Part shown: in pieces, positions 1 to 6,054 of the stretch | How the letters are laid out: each line of letters begins with the position of its first letter | Position numbering within the stretch: the first letter of the stretch is position 1 | DNA from: Janthinobacterium lividum | GTDB lineage: Bacteria; Pseudomonadota; Gammaproteobacteria; Steroidobacterales; Steroidobacteraceae | Length of the DNA: 6,557 nucleotides | Assembly: GCA_943327025.2 (NCBI GenBank) | Contig: CALPVO020000126.1 | Span: 1-6,557, forward strand | Reading direction: 5' to 3' | Position numbers and translations under genes: made by a program | The notes under the pieces: generated by a model | Databases searched by the model: none | What the model saw: only the letters and a program-made list of their open reading frames with translations | What the model was told of the DNA's origin: nothing

Positions 1-819
1 ACGCTCGCGGGGCTGGCGCCGCAGTTGCCGGCGCTGCATCGCCCGTGGCTCGGGCGGTTCGTGCGGCCAGACCACCAGTTGTTGTTTCCCGGTGTGGAAG
101 GCTTGCAGAGTTTGGCCCTCCTGCCTTTGCGTCGCGGCGAGCGCTCTACGGGCACGCTGAACTTTGCCAGCCGGGTTCCTGACCGTTTCACGCACCAACT
201 GGCCAGCGATTTTCTTTCGCACTTGGCCGCCGTGGCTTCGGTTTGCCTCGAAAATGCCTGCAACCGGGCGCGCGTGTTGAAGAGCGGCTTGTCGGATTAC
301 CTCACTGGCTGGCATACGCGGCGCTATTTGAATTCACGGCTGCGTGAAGAACTGGCGCGTGCCAAGCGTCGCGGTGGCAGCTTGTCTTGCTTGATGATCG
401 ACCTCGATCACTTCAAGAGTGTTAACGATACCTACGGCCACTTGGTGGGCGATGAAGTACTGCGCGAAGTGACGGGGCGCATCGAAGGCCTCATCCGTGT
501 GAGCGACGTGGCGGCGCGTTTTGGTGGCGATGAACTGGCCTTGCTGTTGCCGGATACCGATGCCAACTCGGCACGGGTGCTGGTGCAACGTATTCAGGCG
601 GCCATGACAGCGCCGGTGGAATTCGCGCCGGGCCGCACGGTGGCAGTGACGCTATCGATTGGCTTGGCGGCGGCACAGCCCACGCGCGCCGATGCCGACT
701 ACAAGGACATGGCGGAACACTTGCTTGCCGAAGCCGACGCCGCGCTTTACCGCGCGAAGTCCGCCGGCCGTAACCGCTTGGCGGTAGCCGGCGACACCGA
801 CCCGGATTTTTCGCGATGA
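1..819 (+). CDS. DUF484-like/GGDEF diguanylate cyclase, 5'-truncated
   Basis: The frame is open from the first base, so the N-terminus lies outside the window; 272 codons are visible. The first ~95 residues (including ALLPLRRGERSTGTLNFASR and PDRFTHQLASDFLSHL) resemble the C-terminal half of a DUF484/GAF-type sensor domain. A complete GGDEF domain follows. It opens with DYLTGWHTRRYL, a variant of the usual DxLTGLxNRR, then DLDHFKSVNDTYGHLVGDEV, the signature RFGGDEL (GGDEL at 523-537), and ends ADAALYRAKSAGRNRL. An RxxD inhibitory site (RVSD, 496-507) sits exactly five residues before GGDEL. From family knowledge the domain makes cyclic di-GMP from two GTP, with product feedback through the I-site. 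No membrane segment is visible in this part, so a cytoplasmic enzyme is likely. The signature has L in place of F at its last position. The ligand of the sensor half is unknown. The GGDEF call is firm and the DUF484 call moderate. Confidence 0.9.
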   Translation, partial: TLAGLAPQLPALHRPWLGRFVRPDHQLLFPGVEGLQSLALLPLRRGERSTGTLNFASRVPDRFTHQLASDFLSHLAAVASVCLENACNRARVLKSGLSDYLTGWHTRRYLNSRLREELARAKRRGGSLSCLMIDLDHFKSVNDTYGHLVGDEVLREVTGRIEGLIRVSDVAARFGGDELALLLPDTDANSARVLVQRIQAAMTAPVEFAPGRTVAVTLSIGLAAAQPTRADADYKDMAEHLLAEADAALYRAKSAGRNRLAVAGDTDPDFSR

Positions 820-830
820 ACTCGCGATGA
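811..830. repeat. 9-bp direct repeat at the cyclase/MFS gene junction
   Basis: TCGCGATGA occurs at 811-819 and again at 822-830, an 11-bp period. The first copy contains the stop codon of the GGDEF gene. The second contains the upstream ATG (827) that could open the MFS reading frame. It looks like a small local duplication and no function is implied. Confidence 0.6.
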
Positions 831-865
831 CGCCGCAAGGGCGTGGGGGAAGGACGTTGGGGGCC

Positions 866-2077
866 ATGAAGCAGGACGAGCGGTTGACGCCCATGGCCAT
901 GCTGCTGGTTTGCCTGTGCAGCTGGAGCTTGCCGCTGCTCACAGACCCCATGCTGCCGGCGCTGCCGGTCTTGCGCGAGGCATTCGCGGTGCCCATGCCG
1001 CGCGTGCAGTTGGTGTTCTCGCTGGCGCTGGCGTCGTTTGCCGTTGCGCAGGCCTTCATGGGCTTGTGGGCAGACCGTTACGGACGTCGGCCCGTGTTGC
1101 TGGTGGGCTTTGCTCTTTATGTGCTGGGCGCTGCGCTGGCCGGCCAGGCCAGTTCCTTCGACGAACTGCTGGTGTGGCGCGTGGTGCAGTCTGCCGGCGC
1201 GGCGGCGGGCCCGGTCCTCGCGCGCGCCATCGTGCGCGATGTGCTGCCACCCTCGAAAGCCGCGCGCGCTTTCAGTTTGCTGGGGCTCGGTATGGCAGCG
1301 GTGCCGTTGTTTGCGCCGGCACTGTCCTCAAAATTGCTGGCGCTCTATGGTTGGCCCGGCCCGTTCTATTTTTTCTTGGGGTATGGCGTGGTGGTGTGGT
1401 GCTTGGTAGCGCTGCTCTACCGCGAAACCTTGCCCGCCAAAGACCTGGCGGCCTTGCAACCGGCACGGTTGGTGGCCGCGCTGCGCGAGATCTTGTCGGC
1501 GAAGGAACGCGTGGCGGCCTTGGCCACCATCGGCTGCGGCTATTCGGCCATCGTGGTGTACATGTCCACGGCGCCGTTCGTGTTGAAGCAGTGGTTCGGC
1601 ATTGCGCCGGCGCAGTTGGGGCTGTGGATTACGCTGTCGCTCGCCGGGTTTCCGGTGGGCAGTTTGCTGAGCTTGTGGTTGGTGAAGGGCATTTCCGGGC
1701 GCGTGTTGCAGCGTGGTGCTGCGGTGTTCGCCTTGGGCGGCCTGCTGCAGTGGGTGCTCTGCGTGGCTTGGCCCGTGCACTCGCCGTATGCGTTCGTCTT
1801 GCCCATGACGCTGTTGACGGCGGGCTGGGGCCTGGTGCAACCGCAGTTGCAGGCGGTCACGCTGGCCATTGCGCCGGCGCTCGTCGGGCGTGGTTCGGCT
1901 TTGCTGGGCGTTATTCAGCTAGGCACTGGCGGCTTGGTGGCTTGGGTGGTGAGCCATTTTCTGGATGGCGCGCCCACCCTGACGGCGACGTTGTTGGCAG
2001 CAGGAGGCTTCGTGGCGTGGGGCTGCGCCGCGGCAACCGCCGCACTCAGCCGGCGGGGCGCCTTACTCGCGCGATAA
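866..2077 (+). CDS. MFS multidrug efflux transporter, Bcr/CflA-like
   Basis: This 403-residue, strongly hydrophobic protein has the length and spacing of a 12-helix major facilitator of the DHA1 group. After helix 1 it carries TDPMLPALPVLREAF (about residues 26-40), as in Bcr/CflA proteins. MFS motif A follows as GLWADRYGRRP (66-76) between helices 2 and 3, then RAIVRDVLPPSKAARAFSLLG, close to the Bcr/CflA pattern at helices 4-5. Members export drugs or small metabolites by proton antiport across the inner membrane; the substrate cannot be read here. An in-frame ATG at 827 would add 13 residues, but it has no ribosome-binding site. The ATG at 866 is preceded by purine-rich GGGGGAAGGA (about 845-854) and starts a normal MFS N-terminus (MKQDERLTPMAMLL), so I chose it. 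The gene follows the GGDEF gene by 46 bp and may share its transcript. Its 3' end overlaps the convergent permease gene by 32 bp. Confidence 0.88.
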   Translation: MKQDERLTPMAMLLVCLCSWSLPLLTDPMLPALPVLREAFAVPMPRVQLVFSLALASFAVAQAFMGLWADRYGRRPVLLVGFALYVLGAALAGQASSFDELLVWRVVQSAGAAAGPVLARAIVRDVLPPSKAARAFSLLGLGMAAVPLFAPALSSKLLALYGWPGPFYFFLGYGVVVWCLVALLYRETLPAKDLAALQPARLVAALREILSAKERVAALATIGCGYSAIVVYMSTAPFVLKQWFGIAPAQLGLWITLSLAGFPVGSLLSLWLVKGISGRVLQRGAAVFALGGLLQWVLCVAWPVHSPYAFVLPMTLLTAGWGLVQPQLQAVTLAIAPALVGRGSALLGVIQLGTGGLVAWVVSHFLDGAPTLTATLLAAGGFVAWGCAAATAALSRRGALLAR

Positions 2078-3038
2078 CGAGCAGCACCCAAGGCACGCCC
2101 AGCAAGGCGGTCAGGGCGCCTACGGGCAACTGGCGTGGCGCCACCACGGTGCGGGCGGCAAGGTCGGCTAGCACCAACAGCGCGCCACCCGCCAGCGCAC
2201 TGGCCGGGCCTACCAAGCGATGGTCCGTGCCCAGCAAACGCCGCATGGCGTGTGGCACCAGCAGGCCCACGAAGCCGATGCTGCCTACCGTGATGACCAC
2301 CAGTCCTGTAAGTATGCTGGTGACAGCGAAGAGGCCAAGCCGCAGCGGCTGCACTGCCAAGCCCAGCGCCCGCGCCTGCAGTTCGCCGCGCGCCAAGACG
2401 TTCAGCGGGCGGCCCACGGCCACGGCCAGTGGAATGGCCAGCGCCAGCGCCACCAGCAATGGCCAAGGCGAAGCCGCCAAAGTCAGGTCGCCCATTAGCC
2501 AGAACAGCATGCCGCGCAGTTGTTGTTCTTCGGCCAGCGCCAGCAGCAGGCTCACCAGCGCGCCGGTGCCAGCGGCGACCACCACGCCAGTGAGCAATAA
2601 GCGCTCCGCGGTCCAAGCGCCCCGGCCATGGGCCAGGCCGAACACCAGGGCCGTGGCGCACAGGGCGCCCAAGGCAGCGCTGCTGGCCACCGTGAACCCG
2701 GCCGCCCCCAGCACCAGGGCGGCCAGTGCGCCCACGGCCGCACCGCCAGAAACGCCGAGCACGTACGGGTCTGCCAGCGGGTTGCGCAGCAGGGCCTGCA
2801 TCCACACGCCGTTCAGCGCCAGCAGGCCGCCGGCCGCAAACGCCGCCAGCGCCCGGGGCAGACGCACCTCCAGCAGCAGCAGGCGGGCCAGTTCACCGGC
2901 GGCGCCTTCGCCGTGCCAGAAGTCCTGCCACAGGGCCAGCGGGCCGGGACCGGCAGAACCGATAGACACAGCTACCCCCACAGCCAGAAGGCTGAGCAGC
3001 AGCAGGAGGGCGAAAGTGGTGACGGCGCGGGCAACCAT
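2046..3038 (-). CDS. ABC transporter permease, BtuC/FecCD family (iron-chelate, haem or cobalamin type)
   Basis: This 330-residue polytopic membrane protein has the typical length of FecCD permeases. Hallmarks are an N-terminal helix (about 7-25), RLPRALAAFAAGG (59-71), the family signature RNPLADPYVLGVSGGA (85-100), LFWLMGDLTLA mid-protein, and the cytoplasmic ATPase-coupling segment GFVGLLVPHAMRRLLGTDHR. The C-terminus ends GVPWVLLVIARVRRPAG. Such permeases form a homo- or heterodimer with an ATPase and a periplasmic binding protein to import siderophores, haem or vitamin B12. The signature alone does not give the substrate. I chose the ATG at 3038 because it starts directly before the first helix; the longer open frame adds a polar, non-homologous stretch across rppH. 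The start has no clear Shine-Dalgarno sequence. No ATPase or binding-protein gene is adjacent: upstream lies divergent rppH and downstream the convergent MFS gene. Confidence 0.92.
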   Translation of the reverse strand: MVARAVTTFALLLLLSLLAVGVAVSIGSAGPGPLALWQDFWHGEGAAGELARLLLLEVRLPRALAAFAAGGLLALNGVWMQALLRNPLADPYVLGVSGGAAVGALAALVLGAAGFTVASSAALGALCATALVFGLAHGRGAWTAERLLLTGVVVAAGTGALVSLLLALAEEQQLRGMLFWLMGDLTLAASPWPLLVALALAIPLAVAVGRPLNVLARGELQARALGLAVQPLRLGLFAVTSILTGLVVITVGSIGFVGLLVPHAMRRLLGTDHRLVGPASALAGGALLVLADLAARTVVAPRQLPVGALTALLGVPWVLLVIARVRRPAG

Positions 3039-3064
3039 GCGCGCAGGGTAGGGGCAGGCGCGCC

Positions 3065-3082
3065 CGTTGTACACTGGCAACG
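3065..3082. promoter_or_regulatory. Candidate rppH promoter element inside a short inverted repeat
   Basis: The 63-bp gap between the divergent permease and rppH genes contains TACACT (3070-3075), a 4/6 match to a sigma-70 -10 box about 27 bp before the rppH ATG. It lies in the loop of a perfect 5-bp inverted repeat, CGTTG (3065-3069) and CAACG (3078-3082). No convincing -35 box is present. GAGGG (3087-3091) could serve as the rppH ribosome-binding site. The call rests on position and weak matches only. Confidence 0.25.
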
Positions 3083-3101
3083 TACTGAGGGCTGGCTGGC
3101 G

Positions 3102-3680
3102 ATGAGCGACTGGATCGACGAAGAAGGGTTCCGGGCGAATGTGGGCATCGTGCTCATGCGCGATGACGGGCGCCTGTTTCTCGGTGGCCGGGCCGGCGGC
3201 CGCGGCTGGCAGTTCCCCCAGGGCGGCGTGCGCCTGGGCGAACAACCCGAGGCCGCCGTGCTACGTGAATTGACCGAAGAGGTGGGGCTGGTCCCTGCCG
3301 ATGTCGACGTGGTGGGCGTCACCCGCGGTTGGCTGCGCTATCGCCTGCCGAAGCAGTACGTGCGCCGCCATTCCCAGCCTTTGTGCATTGGCCAGAAGCA
3401 GCGTTGGTTTCTGCTGAAGCTGCGCTCCGCCGAGGCGAGCATTCGGTTCGATGCCAGCGACGAGCCGCCCGAGTTCGACCGCGGGCGCTGGGTGGACTGG
3501 TGGGAACCAATCCGCACCGTGGTGTATTTCAAGCGCGACGTTTACCGGCGCGCGCTGCACGAACTGGCCCCGCTGGTGCACGGCGAAGCCTTGCCGCCCT
3601 ACCCGAACTGGTGGGGCGAGGCGGAGGCTAAAAGGGCTTTACCACCACGAGCACCACGCAGCCCAGCAGCAGGAGCGTAG
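3102..3680 (+). CDS. rppH: RNA pyrophosphohydrolase RppH (NudH), Nudix hydrolase
   Basis: The 192-residue cytoplasmic enzyme carries a perfect Nudix box (Gx5Ex7REUxEExGU) at residues 41-63, with E47, R55, E56, E59 and E60 as the metal-binding and catalytic core. It also has the RppH-specific blocks ANVGIVLMRDDGRLFLGGR, GWQFPQGG, RYRLPKQYVRR and CIGQKQRWFLLKL, and a C-terminal VDWWEPIRTVVYFKRDVYRRAL. RppH removes pyrophosphate from the 5' end of triphosphorylated mRNA and so starts RNase E-dependent decay. The ATG at 3102 gives the canonical N-terminus MSDWIDEEGFRANVG. The conserved part ends near residue 170. The remaining ~20 residues (ending APRSPAAGA) are low-complexity and largely encoded within the 53-bp overlap with antisense hemJ, so the tail is probably not functionally conserved. 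The gene is divergent from the permease gene. Confidence 0.96.
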   Translation: MSDWIDEEGFRANVGIVLMRDDGRLFLGGRAGGRGWQFPQGGVRLGEQPEAAVLRELTEEVGLVPADVDVVGVTRGWLRYRLPKQYVRRHSQPLCIGQKQRWFLLKLRSAEASIRFDASDEPPEFDRGRWVDWWEPIRTVVYFKRDVYRRALHELAPLVHGEALPPYPNWWGEAEAKRALPPRAPRSPAAGA

Positions 3681-4053
3681 GGGCTTCGTTGAACCAGCGG
3701 TACCACGGGTCGCTGTGCGTATTGCGGTCTTCGCGGAACGCCAACACCAGCCGCCAGCACCAATAGTGGTAGCCGTAAAGCAGCCCCACCAGCGCCAGTT
3801 TCAGGTGCAGCCAGCCTTGCTGCAGGTACCACGGTTCGTACACCAAGGTGGCCACGCCAAACACGGTGGTGAGCGCGGCGCCCAGCGTCATCATGATGAA
3901 CAGCTTGCGTTCCATGGTCTTGAAGCGCGCCGAGCCCTGCGCATCGCCTGCGGCGAGGGCGGCCACGTGGTAAACGAACAGCCTTGGCAGGTAGAACAGG
4001 GCCGCGAACCAGGTGACCATGAACACGACGTGCAGCGCCTTCAGCCAGAGCAT
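3628..4053 (-). CDS. hemJ: HemJ-type protoporphyrinogen IX oxidase (CopD-like membrane protein)
   Basis: This 141-residue membrane protein has about four hydrophobic helices. Conserved HemJ landmarks are [13 protein letters not shown] (3-15, with H8), [11 protein letters not shown] (19-29), [18 protein letters not shown] (44-61), HLKLALV (83-89, with K85), the YHYW region (95-98, with H96), and the C-terminal [20 protein letters not shown], which ends at the usual KPF. HemJ oxidises protoporphyrinogen IX to protoporphyrin IX in haem synthesis in bacteria lacking HemG or HemY. An N-terminal histidine is reported to be important for its haem cofactor. The ATG at 4053 was chosen over an upstream in-frame start because it gives the family N-terminus and has AAGGGG (4059-4064 on the complement) five bases upstream. 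It is divergent from erpA across 89 bp and overlaps rppH by 53 bp at its 3' end. Confidence 0.93.
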   Translation of the reverse strand: MLWLKALHVVFMVTWFAALFYLPRLFVYHVAALAAGDAQGSARFKTMERKLFIMMTLGAALTTVFGVATLVYEPWYLQQGWLHLKLALVGLLYGYHYWCWRLVLAFREDRNTHSDPWYRWFNEAPTLLLLGCVVLVVVKPF

Positions 4054-4099
4054 CGCGGCCCCTTGAAAAACCCGTAGATGGCAACATCCTCCCATGTAG

Positions 4100-4123
4100 T
4101 GCCCGGGTGGTAAACTCCGGGCA
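4100..4123. promoter_or_regulatory. Inverted repeat enclosing a candidate erpA extended -10 element
   Basis: TGCCCGG (4100-4106) and CCGGGCA (4117-4123) form a perfect 7-bp inverted repeat around a 10-base centre that reads GTGGTAAACT. The centre contains TG-N-TAAACT (4108-4116), a 4/6 -10 box with an extended TG, about 27 bp before the erpA ATG. No good -35 box stands at the expected distance. If transcription starts near 4123, the repeat is DNA rather than leader RNA, which would suit an operator. It shows no resemblance to the E. coli IscR site that I can recognise. Confidence 0.35.
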
Positions 4124-4142
4124 ACCCCAGCAGGACATTCCC

Positions 4143-4526
4143 ATGCAAGACAGTGCCCAAGCCTTTTCCTCCGCTCCCGAAGCTCTGCTTCCCGGGGCGC
4201 CGGCGCTCGTTTTCACGGACGCCGCTGCCACCAAGGTGGCGGGGCTCATCGCCGAAGAGGGCAACCCGGCCCTGAAGTTGCGCGTTTTCGTACAGGGCGG
4301 CGGCTGCAGCGGCTTCCAGTACGGCTTTTCCTTCGAAGAGCAGTCCGAAGACGGCGACTTCAACTTCACCAACCTTGGCGTCACGCTGGTGGTGGACCCC
4401 ATGTCTTTCCAGTATCTGGCAAACGCGGAAATTGACTACCGCGAAGGGTTGGAGGGCGCGCAGTTCGTCATTCGCAACCCCAACGCCAAAACCACTTGCG
4501 GTTGCGGCTCCAGCTTCAGCGCCTAA
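4143..4526 (+). CDS. erpA: Iron-sulfur cluster insertion protein ErpA (A-type carrier)
   Basis: This 127-residue protein is of the HesB/IscA family. It has the three invariant cluster-binding cysteines: C55 in [13 protein letters not shown], and C119 and C121 in [11 protein letters not shown]. Other family blocks are [18 protein letters not shown] (22-39), LKLRVFVQ (44-51), [18 protein letters not shown] and [15 protein letters not shown]. ErpA delivers Fe-S clusters to apoproteins, including the IspG/IspH enzymes of isoprenoid synthesis in E. coli. The ~20-residue N-terminal extension before the domain is longer than in minimal IscA and is ErpA-like. The ATG at 4143 has AGGA (4132-4135) seven bases upstream; a GTG at 4107 is in frame but lies inside the inverted repeat and was rejected. 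The gene is divergent from hemJ and nearly abuts ppx, so the two are probably co-transcribed. Confidence 0.95.
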   Translation: MQDSAQAFSSAPEALLPGAPALVFTDAAATKVAGLIAEEGNPALKLRVFVQGGGCSGFQYGFSFEEQSEDGDFNFTNLGVTLVVDPMSFQYLANAEIDYREGLEGAQFVIRNPNAKTTCGCGSSFSA

Positions 4527-4527
4527 A

Positions 4528-6042
4528 GTGGCTGCGCGCAAGCGCCGGGTGCCGCCGGTTCTGGCGGCGGTCGATCTCGGCTCCAATTCTTTCCACATGG
4601 TCGTGGCGCGGCATGCGCACGGCCAGCTTGTCATCGTGGACCGCTTGCGTGAAATGGTGCGCCTGGCCGATGGCTTGACCGAAGACGGTGGCCTGGACCC
4701 GGTAGTGCAGCGCCGCGCGCTGGCGTGCCTCGAGCGCTTTGGCCAACGCTTGCGCGAAGTGCAGGCGGGCGGTGTGCGCGTGGTGGGCACGAACACGCTG
4801 CGCAAGGCCAAGCGCGCGCGCGGTTTTCTGGCCCGTGCTGAAGCAGCGCTGGGCCACCACATCGAAATCATCTCCGGCATCGAAGAAGCTCGCCTCATTC
4901 ATCTCGGCGTCACGCTTACCTTGCCGCGCATCGCTGGGCGCCGGCTCATCATCGACATTGGCGGTGGCAGCACCGAATGCATCATCGCCAACGGTTTGAA
5001 GCCCGTGGCGCTGGAAAGCCTCTACATGGGCTGTGTGGGTATCTCCAACCACCATTTCGCGCGGGGCCGGGTGTCGGTGAAGCGCTTCGACGCCGCCTTG
5101 CTGGCCTGCGCCGTAGAACTCGAACCCATCGCCGAGCATTACCGCGCGGTGGGTTGGCAGGAGGCCATTGGTAGTTCTGGCAGCGTGCGGGCCATTGCAT
5201 CTGCGGTGCAGGAACTGTGGCCCTCCAGCGCCCGTTCTGGCGACATCACGCGCGCCGGTTTAGAGCGTCTCGTGGACCATGTCTGTGCCGCAGGCAGTCT
5301 GGCGGCCGCCGGCCTGGTCAGCGTTACGCCGGAACGTGCGCCGGTGTTTCTGGGCGGCTTGGCCGTGCTTACGGCCATCTTCCGTACGCTAGGTTTGCAG
5401 CGCTTGCGCGTTGCCGAAGGGGCGCTACGCGAAGGCGCGCTGTACGAAATGTTGGGGCGTTTGTCCGACGGCGACGCGCGCGAGCGCACCGTGGCCAGCA
5501 TGGCGGCACGTTTCAACGCCGAGCCCGCCCAAGGCGAACGCGTGGGGCATACCGCCGAACGCTTGCTGAAGAAAGTGGCTGAAGGTTGGAAGCTGGACCT
5601 CGAGATGCACGCCCAGTGGCTGCGCTGGGCCGCGGCCTTGCACGAAATTGGCGTCGACATTGCGCACCCGGGCTACCACAAGCATGGTGCCTATCTGCTG
5701 GAACACGCAGACATGCCCGGCTTCACTCGTGAAGAGCAGCAAGTGCTGGCCTGCCTCGTGGGTTCGCACCGGCGCAAGGTGGCGTTGGCGCGGCTCACTG
5801 AGATGCCCCCGGCCCTGCGGCGCCAGGTGCAGCGGCTCATGGTGTTGTTGCGGCTAGCGGCCGTGCTGCATCGCTCGCGCTCGGCGGTGGCGGTACCGCG
5901 CCTTGTCCTGAAAGTGGGCGAGGCTTCGCTCGCCGTCACCTTCCCGCGCGGTTGGCTGAAGCGTCACCCCCTGACGGCGAAAGATCTCGAGCAAGAAGCG
6001 GAGTTCCTTGCCGTCGTGCCGTTCCGGCTGCGCGTCAGTTAG
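4528..6042 (+). CDS. ppx: Exopolyphosphatase Ppx (Ppx/GppA family)
   Basis: The 504-residue product is close in length to E. coli Ppx (513) and aligns with it by eye throughout. The actin-like ATPase fold shows phosphate-1 DLGSNSFHM (16-24), the catalytic-glutamate block SGIEEARLI (116-124, E120 matching E. coli E121), phosphate-2 IDIGGGSTE (142-150), and GSSGSVRAIAS (215-225). A C-terminal HD-like region follows: RWAAALHEIGVDIAHPGYHKHGAYLL (366-391) and LVGSHRR (410-416). Ppx removes terminal phosphate from long-chain polyphosphate in the cytoplasm. GppA is the alternative, but adjacency to ppk1 favours Ppx. The first plausible start is GTG 4528, one base after the erpA stop; a second GTG at 4549 would lose only seven residues. 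Neither has a clear ribosome-binding site, which suggests translational coupling to erpA. The stop codon overlaps the ppk1 stop on the other strand. Confidence 0.94.
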   Translation: MAARKRRVPPVLAAVDLGSNSFHMVVARHAHGQLVIVDRLREMVRLADGLTEDGGLDPVVQRRALACLERFGQRLREVQAGGVRVVGTNTLRKAKRARGFLARAEAALGHHIEIISGIEEARLIHLGVTLTLPRIAGRRLIIDIGGGSTECIIANGLKPVALESLYMGCVGISNHHFARGRVSVKRFDAALLACAVELEPIAEHYRAVGWQEAIGSSGSVRAIASAVQELWPSSARSGDITRAGLERLVDHVCAAGSLAAAGLVSVTPERAPVFLGGLAVLTAIFRTLGLQRLRVAEGALREGALYEMLGRLSDGDARERTVASMAARFNAEPAQGERVGHTAERLLKKVAEGWKLDLEMHAQWLRWAAALHEIGVDIAHPGYHKHGAYLLEHADMPGFTREEQQVLACLVGSHRRKVALARLTEMPPALRRQVQRLMVLLRLAAVLHRSRSAVAVPRLVLKVGEASLAVTFPRGWLKRHPLTAKDLEQEAEFLAVVPFRLRVS

Positions 6043-6054
6043 CTTGGCGCGCGG
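6028..6054 (+). terminator. Candidate hairpin over the ppx/ppk1 convergent stops, no U-tract
   Basis: Bases 6028-6037 can pair with 6045-6054, leaving a 7-base loop (GTTAGCT) that contains the ppx stop. The inner stem CGCGTCA/TGGCGCG has one U-G wobble, and a second wobble lies near the base. On the opposite strand these wobbles become A-C mismatches, so the structure favours the ppx transcript. No run of T follows on either side, so this is not a standard intrinsic terminator. It may act as a 3'-end stabiliser or be chance in GC-rich DNA. Confidence 0.25.

Noticed and set aside
1915..2805. A 296-codon open frame on the - strand overlapping the permease gene
   Set aside because: Its Gly/Arg/Ala-rich composition and lack of any motif mark it as a shifted-frame shadow of the FecCD permease.
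910..3051. A 713-codon open frame on the + strand spanning the MFS and permease genes
   Set aside because: It is Arg/Ala/Gly-rich without domain motifs and lies over two clearly recognised genes in other frames. Long spurious frames are expected in GC-rich DNA.
3057..3064. GGCGCGCC palindrome in the permease/rppH gap
   Set aside because: An 8-bp GC palindrome is unremarkable at this base composition and no second copy suggests an operator.
3039..3101. Possible cobalamin riboswitch upstream of the permease
   Set aside because: Only 63 bases separate the divergent starts, too short for a B12 riboswitch, and I see no B12-box-like element.
3039..3245. 69-codon N-terminal extension of the permease
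   Set aside because: It runs antisense across the rppH start and encodes polar sequence unlike FecCD proteins. ATG 3038 begins right before the first membrane helix.
3599..4402. Open frame on the - strand across hemJ and into erpA
   Set aside because: It has no family resemblance and covers hemJ in the wrong frame plus the antisense of erpA.
4375..4527. N-terminal extension of ppx reaching back into erpA
   Set aside because: It is a shifted-frame translation of the erpA end. Ppx homology starts around the GTG at 4528.
4041..4898. 285-codon - strand open frame opposite erpA and ppx
   Set aside because: It is antisense to two well-supported genes, with Arg/Ser/Thr-rich low-complexity content.
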